From Pinus tabuliformis (Eukaryota > Streptophyta > Pinopsida > Pinales > Pinaceae), in NCBI GenBank assembly GCA_031772625.1, contig CM062816.1, positions 628,982,992 to 629,046,991 of the forward strand: a DNA stretch of 64,000 nt, given 5' to 3'. This document shows positions 45,331 through 58,030 of this stretch, one piece after another. The first letter of the stretch is position 1; each line of letters starts with the position of its first letter. The position numbers and the translations under genes were made by a program. A model generated the notes under the pieces. It did no database searches and was not told the origin of the DNA. It saw nothing but the letters and a program-made list of their open reading frames with translations.

Positions 45331-46635
45331 TAACTAAATTTTAACACTGCATATGGATTAAGTGGGTGGAAGAGGGGCAGGGGGGGTGTTTTGGGGAGTC
45401 TTTGAATCGAATCGATCTGTAGTGTTAAAATTTAGAGGCCCCTTTAAGGGGTCTCTAAACGTGTCTGCAATGTTAAAATTTAGGTGGATGGATTCAGTGA
45501 CTCATTAGAGATAAGAGACACTAAAAAATAGACCTAAGGTCGAGACAAAACCCACAAGGGGGAACCCATAAATATTTTCTTATGAGAGAGAGGGAGAGTT
45601 CAATTTTCATTAATTCATCCAAAAATAAACATAAATAATAATAGATAACCAAAGAAATGACCTCTCATTAGTGCCCAAATGTACTCTCCTGCTTCCATAG
45701 ATTTTCGACCTCCTCTTATTTATTTATCCTTCACTAGAGCAAAGAATTATTAGATCATTTGATATGTCTAATGAGAGGGAGAACTCTCATATTTATAGTC
45801 TTCAAGGGGGGTCGAATATGTGCCTTCAAAGGGGCCTAGATGACGTGAGATCAACTTGATCAAGGGGGCATAATTTCAAAATTAAATATATCATTTTTCT
45901 TTATTAACGAAAATACTGAACATGGCTACTATATTTCCAACACAAACTTGGTATTATTTTCATACTTAAACTTCTTTAGAGTCCCTGGTAACTTATTCCA
46001 TAATATTATTGGGTCTATTGCAAAAAGGATTTTGGATTTCTAATGGCTATATAAAAAGTACAAAACTAAACATGACAATGAGCGTCCAACTTCATCTTAT
46101 AAATTCATATTAATATTAACAATACTTAAAATTGGATAAATTATATAAATTTTAACATTGAATAAGAATTTATACTCGAATTTGAACCTAAATGTTAATA
46201 CTCCTTCCTGTAACCATTAGCATATCACTTTTAATGACTAATATTTATAGAGTTTTTATAGTTATTTACTATTTCAATGAACTAAGTGGCATGCAACATC
46301 ATGATTTAAAGGGGGAACCAAGAGAGGAGGGTCCAATATTTTTCTAAGATTCACAAACATGTCATAAAAATATCACGAGGTCTTAAACATATCATGAGAA
46401 AAACCAAATCCACTTCATGGAGCAACAACGAGTTCTTAAGCAAGGACTATCTAAAAGAAATGGTTTCTTTTTTAGCATTCCAATCCAGATAGGATCATGT
46501 ATGTTTCAAAATTATTGTGACTTTTTTATTATTAGCACTAGGAGGGGTCAACTAAGGAAATCGAGGGAACGATGGCACAAATGGGGAAATAGAATCAACC
46601 TCATCGTTCTATCTAGAGTCACAATCTACTGTATA
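45331..46635. other. non-coding DNA with a strong hairpin and a possible minus-strand LTR promoter
   Basis: A 29-bp near-perfect inverted repeat, TTTAGAGGCCCCTT then its complement, lies at 45431-45459 between two direct copies of TGTTAAAATTTAG. On the minus strand, GACTATAAATATGAGAG near 45785-45801 looks like a TATA box. No gene is recognisable. Confidence 0.4.
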
Positions 46636-46884
46636 TCACATTATTTCTCTTTTCCGTTCTCTTGGTAGTATTTCTTTCATTGATTTTATTTCTATATTGT
46701 TGTTTTCATTGAAATTATATTCACATGTCAGTGGTAAATTCATTTGGGTGGATGCTACATAACATTCCAGTTCCAAATTGTGCACTGATTTAGGAATCGC
46801 AGGTTTCATATAATTTGTTGTTTCCTTCCTTCCAATTACTTGATCTAGGTATTTCCACCTAGGCAGCAACCAACCATTTTTCAC
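46636..46884 (-). other. unassigned 82-codon frame
   Basis: The peptide has a protein-like composition (NGWLLPRWKYLDQVIGRKET, LPLTCEYNFNENNNIEIKSM, KEILPRERKREIM) but no motif I recognise, and no splice partners can be identified. It could be an exon remnant or chance. Confidence 0.2.
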
Positions 46885-49717
46885 TTTATAGGTCCAATTA
46901 TATTACATACAATATATGGATTTTATGGAAACTTTGAGTGTCAATGAGTGTTCTATAGAATCTTAATGATCATGTAGATTATCACTGTATAAATTCATAT
47001 TTTAGTATCTCAAGGTGTCAATCCCTTCTTGTCTTAAAAGATGGTTGACTGGGGTTTATATTAAAACTTACAATAAAAATGAATAATAATCCTCTCCACA
47101 GTAGAAAAAATAGGTGAATGTAATAAATTCCAGTCATGAAACCAAAGGAGGGTATACACAGTATCTGTAGGAGTTTTACACCTAAATTGTGTGCAAACTT
47201 TTGTTCATTGGTCACATATTTAAGCATTTGTATGACCAAGTAAACATATCATTTAGGATTTGATATTAGGTTATGATATTGACTACTACTTCATGATATA
47301 TCATTAGGACATTAAGTCATGATTGTTGACATGACAAAATCTCAAATATTGACTACCAATCATACTTGGCCAATTGTTGAGACATGCTTCTCCTATTATA
47401 ACCAATCCAAAAATTGTGTTGAGTAGTTCCCTAAAATTGTGGTACGTAAATATGCTTGGTGGAAAATATAACTATTTTGAGAAAGTGGAGGACCTAAAAA
47501 TGCCTTACTTTCAAGGTTTCTCGTTTCCACTCTTCATTCGTTGGATGCTATTTGAAAACTGGTTACATGATTAGACAAACTGACAATTTCTTGTACTGAT
47601 ATTTCTTTTATATAACATATTGAAATTTCTCTCTTGATTATGGTGATAACCTCTCTGAGGACATTGTACCTACCCATGCAGCAGACATTGGTGATTTCAT
47701 TAAGACTTGAAATCTCCTCAGGGCATCACTCTAGTTATATTAATATTTCATAGAGATGGGTGGGAACATCCCATTTTGTCCCCAATTCATAGGGGATGCC
47801 ATAGGGGTGTCACCTTCAAAATGGGGACTCTCCCAACCTCATGTGGGATCCTCAAGCATTCCCTAGAATACATAAAGTGCTCCAGGAAAAAGTTCATAAA
47901 AAGTGTTTCTTGTAAGTACTCCATATTTTTGCAGTAGTTCAAACACCACACTCCTCAAGTCTCAAACATATTAGCATTCACATAATTATGATTTTTCTCC
48001 CAATGAATGTAAAATTCCATGTTTGTTTAACATTGGGAGTGAAGGATCAAATAAAGGAGAGAAAGGGGTGGATAGTGAAAAGAAAACAAAAATGTAATGT
48101 TTCTCCAATGTTTAGGGACTAGGGAAGGATTCTAATTGGGTACTGCACTGTGTTTATTTGTGATTCACTAATCAATAATTTAGCTTTATAATTTACTAGT
48201 TATTTTATATTTTTTAATGTCAGGGTGGGCTCCGCATGCAATATTTATTACTCTTGCCACATTTTCAACCTTTTGTAATTTCGGGTTTTTGTCAGACTTT
48301 CCTAATCTCACCTGAACCCATCAAATCTTGTACCTTGCTTGCTATTGCTCGCTACTGATCCCTATTGCCAAGGAATTTGCTAGTTATTTTAAATGTTATT
48401 TTGGGTAAGAAAACTCCCAACAATAATGTTCTTCTAGGTAAGATAACTATCAAAAATAATCATGGCATACGGTCATCAAGTCTAGATGCATACAATTGTT
48501 ATCACTTCAATAATTATTCTCGAACGGGGCTCAAACTCTTCGTATGAGACTTCACCTCATGATTATTATTTCATTTGGTCATGAGGATTTCATGGTTAGG
48601 ATTCCTATCTCCAAAATAGCCATGGAAAATAATTTCAGATCACATATTGGCAATCAAATCATTGTTTTTATTGGTTTCCATCACACACATACCAAATGTG
48701 CCTTGAATGAATACTAGTGAAAAAAAATATATTATCCAATTGATGCCAATATCCTGCTAATGTTTACAAACTGATTAAATTTGAATACGTCTTGCAACTA
48801 GCTGCCTTTGACCCTTTGGTCATCTTTAACCTACTTTGAGTGGAATGAATGCCTGAAAGAAGGCTTGTTGTTGCATCTTCCTATGCAGTATGAGTCGATC
48901 CTTGAGAATTTTAAGAACCATCTTGTCTTATTAAAAGAAATATAGTCCTGAATTACCAGGCAGACATACTTTTGCTGCACTCTAAAACTTAGGGGCAGAA
49001 ATATGATGGAAGAATTAATAAATTTCTTACTGTTTTGAGACAAACCATCCGAATTTGTCTTAAATGAATCGATATGTTGTTTTCTTCCATTCATAACTAG
49101 AGTTGACTATGTTGAGAGATCTTAATATGTCCTCAAAAGTAAGTTTGGCCATTTCCAAGATTATATTGAGCCCTAATGTTTAAGGAATTATAGTGAATAT
49201 TATCTCCTAAATATTTGATGTAATGCAAAATCGTGAAAAAATGCATGTAAGTGTAATGGTACCCATTATTTAAAAAAAATCAAAACAGGGAAACATTTTT
49301 ATTAGTCAAAAAATGTTGTAGTAGAGCTCAACAATAGTAACACATTATTCTTGAGAGTTTCAAATTCCACAATATGTTGCTTAGGCTTAACAGTCCTATG
49401 TCAAAATTTATTAGCCTAGTTTGCCAGATACACAAAATAAGTACATGCAAAATCTTTTAGCATGAGTATATTTGCACAAATTGCTTGCATAACAAAATAC
49501 TAAAATAGCAAATGATTATAATGGATTGTGGGTCTCACTTCGTGTTGCCATTGGTTAAGATGATGATGTAGATTTATTCTTGTTTCTTACTACCGTCTAA
49601 AATTATTTGAATTTGTTAGAATATTTTCTATTGACGTGAGTCCAAAAATGTCTTGATCTGATAGTTATGCTTGTTCTAGTGCCTTTGCTTCTTAAGTCTG
49701 GTCTGCTTGCCATTGGT
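46885..49717. other. mostly unassigned intergenic DNA
   Basis: No supported gene. A plus-strand trace at about 48848-48930 (CLKEGLLLHLPMQYESILEN) has a distant look of copia gag but is too short to call. The minus strand at about 49500-49717 reads NGKQTRLKKQRH and NKHNYQIKTFLDSRQ in one frame, possibly the end of LINE ORF1 continuing from 57183. Confidence 0.35.
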
Positions 49718-51628
49718 TGTTAAGTTAAGTGACTTTGTGTTTCCTGCCTTGAGGGGGGGGGGGGGGGTGTTGAACCAATAATGATAACATTTTCAACAAT
49801 ATAAAACTTTTTCTGCAATAAATTAATCAATTCATACCTTAAAAAATAAGCATTAGATCTAAACATGCAACTTCATCTTGAATTAACACTTGTAATCCAT
49901 AAAATTTTAAATATACATGCACAATGAGACAAAAATCATCACATCACATAGAAACACATGATATCTGGTGGAAAACACTTTCCCAGGCAAAAAAATACCC
50001 TGTTGTTGTTGTGTTGTTGAATATATTTTATTATCTGTTAAACATATCATTACATAGAGAGTACAATATGGAAATTATTTGAAAGGAAATATGATCTCCA
50101 TCTACAACTCTACAGACACCCATATGATAAACAAGCTTTGCCCAACACCCATTGGAATTATAAAGAAATATGTTCTCAATACTTGTTTTGTCAGAGCACC
50201 CACCCCACTTCTCTATGCGGTTCACCTTTCATGCATTTCCAAACTAGAACACTTGAGCTACTCAACATGAACATAAAAACAAAAATATCTTCATAGCACA
50301 TAATAAAAAGAAAACATCATTGGCTGAATCACCTAAAATCATAACCCTCTCTCTCATCATCAACTCACATGGCCTTAATACAATTTCTGCAAATAAAATA
50401 GATGCAGAAACTCAACAATGCAATACATAAATTCCATATGAAAACATGAGACATTATTGTAACCATTATATCACAATTATATAAAATCAAATAATAACTC
50501 TACCTCTTCAATCATAAAGGCGTTATTAAAATCCTTTGCAGCCCTATCACTTGTCTTCTACATAAGAATATTCTTGAGCCATGCATAACTTTTGTCTCTA
50601 CTACAACTATACTTCCATGCACATTCTATTTCTGAAAATTCAAACTCCTCACTAATGGCTCTCCAAAACACTATGAAAATTTTCTCACACAATAAAACCA
50701 ACCAAATGAGCAACCTTTCTCCACATATTTGTAGTTTATGAATATGATTCAAATGAATTAATTCCAATCCTATAGTGGAGCTCTATTCATATGCTAGAAG
50801 TAGTTTATTTCAATGCTTCTTCACTCAATCAAGACACTAACTTCATTTACTAATGAATATTCTCTATTAACCATCATCTAGAAGCATAATTAACTTTTCT
50901 TGACCTTTACATGATGAGTCCTAAACAAGACAAGTCGAAAAACCAAATAAACACATGATGAGCACGAGGAATGCAGAGGAAATTTTGTGAAAAGCCTCGG
51001 TCGATCCCATAGCCTATGCTCCATGCGGCTAGAACTTCTTAGTTGCTTCCATAGGCCTACAAGCCAGTGACTAGATATTTTCAGCCACTCCCACAAGCTT
51101 CGCTCCATGCGACTGTGGAAGATGATGCTAAAAAACAACTTTCCTTTGTTCAGATCCTGCCAAAACTTGCTCCATTGGTTTATCATCATTAGAAAGTCCT
51201 CAGGAAGCCACTGTAGCCTCTACAACACTCTAGCAATCCACTATAACAACTCCACCATAATCATAAGTCAAACTAGGTTGACTTGAATGCCATGTGTCAG
51301 CTGCTCCAATACTCAAGCCATAAAAATTCACCACAACTAATCAACATCTAAAACCATCAATGGTAGACTTGAAAACTGCTCATAAAAGTTAAAACCCATC
51401 CATACATAGACCATGTACCATAAACATGCTTGACAGTCTCAAATACTGTTAACTAGGTGTAGTAGTTCAACATCTTGCCAAGGCATCCACACACAATGAA
51501 CCATGTGCATAAACAATCACATACTACCAGGTTGACATTAATGGTAACCATCACCAATATAACCTCCAACACAAATGCTACTAGGTTGACATTAATGGAA
51601 ACCAACCAACTGAGCCATAATACCAACA
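49718..51628 (-). repeat. gag-only element, 3' LTR
   Basis: It starts on the minus strand at 51628 with TGTTGGTATTATGGCTCAG, just after a purine-rich tract (AAAAGGTGAGAT), with AAAGGGGGAG further upstream. It aligns with 55179-57182 along its length. The distal end contains a G15 run (C15 on the element strand) at 49753-49767. Confidence 0.8.
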
Positions 51629-53639
51629 ATCTCACCTTTTAGCATTGATGGAAACCCCAACTAAACCAACCAATTGGCCTATGAAAAGCTCCTCATTCAC
51701 TCCCCCTTTGACATCAGTGGGAAATGGATGAGCTCATCCAATAACCATACTTGAATAGACACTACTCTCGCTGGACACTAGCTGTGTCTGAGTAAGCAAC
51801 AACAACCATAACCATTCACATAGTGTGGGAATCAACATGTGATAACCAACAAAAATAAAAACACATCGTATACATCAACAAGGTCAGATCATAATGCATC
51901 AAAAAACAAAAACACTTCTCATAGCAACATGGAAAAAAATAGTAGCAATGAATCTCTCTCTCTCCTGAAGCCACAACAACAAACTCTCCATGAGAAAAAT
52001 ATCATAATCATCATCAACATCTTATGTGAGTAGAAACACATCATAAGTAGTAACATGACTCAAACATGAAGCACCAACTATATCAACCTCACTCTCATCG
52101 AAACCAATAGCAAGACAATGTAGCGACAACAACAACAAACCATGTCTGATGAACAACGAAATACTGGATATGCTCCCTTGAGCACCATCATCTCGTAACC
52201 AATACCTTCTAATTGAAGGCTACATGAACTCAAGGACCAAGAGACTAACTATATAATATGAATAATATACAATATATGATTGAAACGACACCCATTAGCC
52301 CATATGAAGGGATTACCTCATCAATGAATACTAGATACCATCATGACCATGACCAGTGATATATAGTGCAATGTAGTACATGGATATATAATGAGATACA
52401 AGGCTATATAATGACTGACATGATGTACAATAGCCTAAAGATGGCTGTAACAAACCATAACAACACCAAATTGTCATGACCCTTAACTTTCCTAACACCA
52501 ACTCATGACAACATAGACTCAATGACATGAAAACTTGAGTACATGGATTCATAAACAAGATACACGATTGAAGCTAATGAAGTACAATATGAAGCATGTG
52601 GTTGCTACATAATGACTGAAACTTATGCCTCTCCCCAAGACATACTCAAATATGCTCCTTGACCAACACTATAAACATCTGGCCAGCCAACAAGATGTTG
52701 AATGATCACTAATATAAATCACATCATGCATACAACCATCCAAGTGCACAAGATAGAGCCATCATCTAGAATCAAATAAAGTGATAGCAATAGTAACTGA
52801 TCATCATGAGATATTAGAGAAATAATAACATATAATCATGACATCAACCGAGAATTGTAAAACTCCAACATGTAGAAGCAACATAAATATATCTCATGAA
52901 CTTCCAACAGAAACATATGACCATCATCACTCATCATGCACATGATAGTAGTAGTAAACATGTCAAAAATATGTGCACCATTTGTAGAAAAAATCATCCA
53001 CTAAAAGTAGTAGGAAACAAGCCAACACATCTAACATCATAAGATAAGACTAATATGGCAGAAAACCATGGATCCATGAAACAATAAATTTGATCAGCAA
53101 ATCCTCCAACAAATATCAGTATATCATGTCATTGGTAACCACCAAACCATATATGCATAATGCCAACAATTAAGCAGTATCTAATAATCTTCAACATGGA
53201 GCAATAATGAACCATAAGAAGATCTACTGAATTCAACATCGATCATGTAACCACCAATATCCTCAATGATAGTAATGAACATAGGTGACAGATCATGTGA
53301 CCAATGGATCAATATCTAATGGCACTAATATCACATCATATGTAACAAAGACCAACAACAATAGAAAATCCATAGGCATGCACATGGAGAATAAATACCA
53401 CCAGCATAACTGAATCTCAATTATCTCATCTACAAATGTATTGTGGCTTCTAATAATTTGAAATAATGCACAAATGTGAAAAATAACCATCAATTTGAAA
53501 GTAATCAACTGCTTGCAACTCATATAAGTCATATAAACTCAAGGCAGTTCACCTCAACCTCTAATAGCTCCTAAGAAAAATATATCATCATGAGAAACAT
53601 AACAACCTCCTTTGAACAATCTCATCTACCAAGATGCCA
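51629..53639 (-). other. non-coding interior of the gag-only element
   Basis: About 2 kb between gag and the 3' LTR contains no pol motif in any frame. The plus strand is rich in A/C, with ATCATGACCATGA- and AACAACAACAAC-like words. A long open frame is absent. Confidence 0.6.
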
Positions 53640-55178
53640 TCAATAACCACTGGAAAATGAAAGCATGTGAGATGCTCCCCTTGCACATGTGCCATCTCTA
53701 AATATTCTCTTGCAACAAACAATTGTCAGTGCTACAAAATCATAACAACCATCTGCAACAAAATTCTCATTCAAAATTTCCAATATGGCAACAATTTTAA
53801 TGATTTGCATGCAATTCATAATGCTACCATATGCTCCCCTTGAGATCATGTATGCCTCAGCTTTTAGTGGCAGTGATTTCTTGCTCCTTTCTTCTCCATA
53901 TCTTGTGTGGCTACCCTTTAACATGTGGATACTTTTCTATTATTTTCACTTTTAGAAAATCATGAGGTGATTCCTTGAATACCTTTGGATGATTGGTTCT
54001 TTGTATTTCATCTTTTCTCCTCCATACTTTCTTTGTCTTTAATGGATGGGCTACACTTTTTGTAGGCCTTGATCTACTATATCTGCATTCTAATGCCTTG
54101 TGGCCAAGGTTAATACACTTGAAACATTCAACATTAGTAAAAAATATACCTTGCTTTTCATTCCTCACCATTAATCTTTGTTTTATTGCAAAGTATTTTC
54201 ATTCCATTTCTCTATGTCCAAAATATTGCAAGAAAATCAATAACCATAAAATAAACTTTGATACCTTTTATTGCAGATTCCAAGATCATTAAACCTTGGC
54301 CGCTTCCTTTATCTTCTAAAGTGTTGCATGTAGTGACTATGTTTTTCATGTATTTGTTGATGTTTATTCCTTGTCCTTTTATTGACTTCATTTGAGATAA
54401 GCTTATGATTTTCTTTTGCATGGTTGTCCTCTACCTTCTCCTTCTTCTTCATTCAAAAATATTCTCCTTCAAAACCCAATTTGGTTTTGATGAGAGGAGA
54501 TATTTGACTGATAAGATTCTCATCCAAAATGCTGGTGCTTTTCTCCAATTTTTGATATTGAGATAACTTATTGTTTTCTTTTTCAGGCTCACATCTCAAA
54601 GAGTCTAGTTCAACTTCTAATCTTGCACAATAAGGCTCTCGAACTTGTAGTTCATTTGAAAATTTCTCATTTTCTTTGTTTACTTCATCATGATTCTCTT
54701 TTAGATCAATAATGGGCATGTCATTACTCTCATGGTTGCTCTCACTACCTCCTTGAGAGATAATTAGATCTGCTACTACTAAGAATGTGGAGCCTTCATT
54801 CTCTTTCTCTTCAAGAATGCAATGGGGTTCTTCAACAATTTTTGAATATTGAAATCCTTCTCTTCCATACACACTATGCAACTTGTTCATAATCTCTTTT
54901 TCAGTTTTGCAATGTCTCACTATAGCAACATCATGATATAATAGGGTCTTGAAAATGATGTTCTTGGCTTTCTTATTCGATTCATCTTACATATTATATT
55001 CTAATGAGAGAAAAACATCTTCATTGATATCAATGAAGTATGCTTCTAATCTCACCTTCCATAGTGCATAATTTGGTCCACGAAGAATAGGAAATCTATC
55101 TGCAACAAAAATCCTTGATTTCTCGTGGTCTTCTCTCAAGCAATCAAGCTTGACTGAGATATCCTCTCTGATACCAAT
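53640..55178 (-). pseudogene. copia-type gag with coiled coil and zinc knuckle
   Basis: Starting next to the primer-binding site, the minus-strand frame reads RFPILRGPNYALWKVRLEAY, the typical start of SIRE-like copia gag. HCKTEKEIMNKLHSVYGREG and a long charged coiled-coil (about 54750-54480; QVREPYCARLEVELDSLRCE, NKLSQYQKLEKSTSILDENL) follow. The zinc knuckle CFKCINLGHKALECR (CX2CX4HX4C) lies at about 54115-54070. At least three stops or frame changes separate the blocks (near 54984, 54450 and 54170), so this copy makes no full Gag. Gag would form the particle and bind element RNA. Confidence 0.82.
55166..55178 (-). other. primer-binding site of the gag-only element
   Basis: On the minus strand ATTGGTATCAGAG follows the 5' LTR end directly: the initiator tRNA-Met site, one base into the interior. 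Confidence 0.88.
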
Positions 55179-57182
55179 TGTTGGAACCAAGATCACTACT
55201 AAAGGGGGGGCAGGGGGGAAGAATCAGTAGTGATAAAAAAATTGACAATATAAATCCTTTTCTCCAATAAATTAATCAGTTCATAACTTAAAAAAGAAGC
55301 ATTAGATCTGAGCATGCAACTTCATCTAGAATCAAAAATTGAGAGCCATAACATTTTAAATGAACATGCATAATGAGAGCATCCATGAGAGTAATGAAAT
55401 GCCCATTATTAAGCAGTGCATGTCATTACTCTCATGGTTTTTTCACTGCTCAATATATTTTATTATCTGTTAAGAAAATCATTACATATAGATTACAATA
55501 TCACAACTATCTGAAAGGAACTATGATCTCTATCTTTGACTCTAAAAACACCCATTTGATCAACAAGCCTTGCCCAACACCCATTGGACTTATGAAGAAA
55601 TATGTTCTAAATACTTCTTTTTCTAGAGCACCCACCCCATTTCTCTTGCGGTTCACCTTTCATGCATTTTCAAACTGGAACACTTGAGTTGCTCAATATG
55701 AACATCACAACAACAATATCTTCATAGCACATAACAAAAATACAAAAAATAATGATTGAATTAACTCAAATCATAGCCCTCTCTCATCCTCAACTCACTT
55801 GGCCTTAGTGCTTTTTTGAAAATAGACTAGATACAAAAACTCAACAATGAAATACATAACTTCTACATGAAAACATGAGACACTATTGCAAACAATCTAT
55901 CACAACCATATAAACTCAAACAATAATTATGCCTATGCAATCACAAATGCATTAGAAAAATCCTTTGTAGCCCTATCACTTATCTTCTGCATAAGAATAA
56001 TCTTTAGCCATATATAAATTTTATCTCTGCTATAGCTATACCTCCATGCACATTCTGTTTCAGCAAATTCAAACTCCTCACCAATGGCTCTCCAAAACAA
56101 TATGAATTTTTCCTCACATAAGAGAACCAACTAAATGAGCAACCTTTCTCCATGTATTTATTATTTCTGAAGATGGTTAAATTGATTAATTCCAATCTTG
56201 TAGTGGACCTTTATTCATATGTTGGAAGTAGTTTGGTTCAATTATTATTGACGCAATCAAGCCACTAAATTCCTTTACTAATGAATAGTCTCTTTTAGCC
56301 ATCATCTAGAAGAATAATTACCTTTTTACAAACTTTATATGATGAGTCTCGAACAAGATAACCCGGAAAACAGAATAAAAACTTGATGAGCATGAGGAAT
56401 GTGGATGAATTTTCTTGAAAATCCTTGGTCCCTCCCACAACACATGTTCCATGTGATTGGAACTCCTCAATCACTCCCATACTAATACAAGTCGGTGACT
56501 GGAGCTTTTCATCCACTCCCACAGGTTTCATTCCATGCGATTCTGGTAAAGGATGTTCAAAAACAAATTTCCTTTGCTCAGATTTTGCCCAACTTTCTCC
56601 ACTGGTTGATTATCATCAATAAGTCCTTAGGAAGCCATTATAGCCTCTACAACAATCTTCTCCACTGGTTGATTATCATCAATAAGTCCTTAGGAAGCCA
56701 TTATAGCCTCTACAACAATCTTCTCCACTGGTTGATTATCATCAATAAGTCCTTAGGAAGCCATTATAGCCTCTACAACAATCTAATAATCCATTGTAGA
56801 AACTCCACCATCATCACAATTCAAACTAGGTAGACTTGAATGCGATCCATCAACTGCTCCAATACTCAAGCCATCAAACTTCACCACAACTACTCCAACA
56901 TCTACAACTCTCAATTGTATACCTGACAACTGATCATACAAGCTGAAACCCATCCATACATACACCAAGTACCATAAACATGCTTGCAAATTTCCATTAT
57001 TGTTAACTAGGTGTAGCAGTTCCACATCGTGCCAAGGCATCCACACATAATGAACCATGTGCATAAACAATAACATACTACCAGGTTGACATGAATTGCA
57101 ACTATCACCAACACAACCTCCAACACAGATGCTACTAGGTTGACATCAATTCCAACTAACCAACTGAGCCATAATTCCAACA
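55179..57182 (-). repeat. gag-only element, 5' LTR
   Basis: It starts on the minus strand at 57182 with TGTTGGAATTATGGCTCAG and ends at 55179 with CTTGGTTCCAACA, so the termini are TG...CA. It differs from the 3' LTR in two places: a gag-derived fold-back at 55383-55437, and three identical 63-bp units at 56595-56783 where the other LTR has one. Confidence 0.85.
56595..56783 (-). repeat. three identical 63-bp tandem units
   Basis: TTCTCCACTGGTTGATTATC starts units at 56595, 56658 and 56721, and all three appear identical. The other LTR has a single diverged unit, so the triplication is recent. It creates a repeated 21-residue frame on the plus strand that is not a gene. Confidence 0.92.
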
Positions 57183-57189
57183 CCTCCTT

Positions 57190-58030
57190 TTCTAGGTTCT
57201 GAGTTACTTTTGAGACCAGGATTAGTTTCTACTTGTCAAAATAATTTCATCTAAAAATACTTTACTAAACTCCATTTTAGGCATATTTGGGCACCTCTCA
57301 GTTTCATGACTTGCAAAATGGAACTTTCGTAGAGCTGAACCAATAGCTTGAAGAGAGCATAAACCCCAAAAATGAAAATGCAGGTTTGGAAACCTCAATC
57401 AAACAAGAGTTAATGAAAGAACATTAGTTAAAGGAATGAAGGAAGGACACCAAGTCTTCATGCACAAACCCAAGCTTTCCAAAATCCAAACTCCTAGATG
57501 AAGAATCAAATTTTGATCTTCTGTGTTGTCAAACTCAATAATTAAGAAACCCTTTGCACAATGGTGGATGAATGCATACTCGTTAATCACTGGTTTCCAA
57601 GAGTTTGACATCCAATCATGAATATTAGCTAAATGAAAGAAAAATATAGTAAAGAGACAAACTAAACCACTGGATTTGAAAAAATCAGCCTCTTCATCAA
57701 CATCCAACCTTATTTGGATGGATAAAGTTAGGGCTTCCTATCCCATAAAAGAAATGGATTAAGGAGGGTAGTTAAAAGACTTTCCCAGTAGTGACTTCTT
57801 GAAAGTAAGACCACCAAGAATATTAGAAATTCCATCATTGAGGTTGCTTGCAAATGATGCATTAGAGGGCATTCAAAGTAGACCTGTGGCTCAACTTGCC
57901 TGCTACAGCAACTACTGACTCTAATGATGTCATTAGAGAACATGATGAACCTTGAAAGAGAGTTTGAAAAATTGGGAGAAGCACCCTTTCTAAGGCTGGG
58001 CTTCAACCCTAGCTGCAACCAACTTGAACA
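57190..58030 (-). pseudogene. LINE ORF1 fragment with DUF4283 domain
   Basis: On the minus strand the frame reads NDGISNILGGLTFKKSLLGK, then (57707-57399) WMSNSWKPVINEYAFIHHCA, KGFLIIEFDNTEDQNLILHL, GVWILESLGLCMKTWCPSF. This is the DUF4283 pattern of plant LINE ORF1 proteins (a GF..V.F....D...VL..G.W..... L.L..W.P.F core). Stops and a frame change occur near 57720 and 57400. VETNPGLKSNSEPRKGG near 57220-57190 runs up to the LTR edge, so the gag-only element appears to have inserted in this LINE. Confidence 0.75.

Larger units (their letters stand above)
49718..57182 (-). mobile_element. gag-only LTR retrotransposon (copia-type gag, TR-GAG-like)
   Basis: Two direct LTR copies of about 1.9-2.0 kb (49718-51628 and 55179-57182) flank an interior of 3.55 kb. 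On the minus strand the order is 5' LTR (57182 to 55179), primer-binding site, gag, long non-coding DNA, polypurine tract and 3' LTR. No integrase, RT or RNase H motif is visible in the interior, so it would depend on Pol from another element. Non-autonomous elements with only gag are known in plants as TR-GAG. The left outer edge lies between 49718 and about 49752, where a run of 15 G confuses the alignment. No clear target-site duplication was found. Confidence 0.8.

Noticed and set aside
56495..56833. 112-codon plus-strand frame with a perfect 21-residue repeat
   Set aside because: It lies antisense in an LTR and is created by a 63-bp DNA triplication, a multiple of three. It is not a repeat protein.
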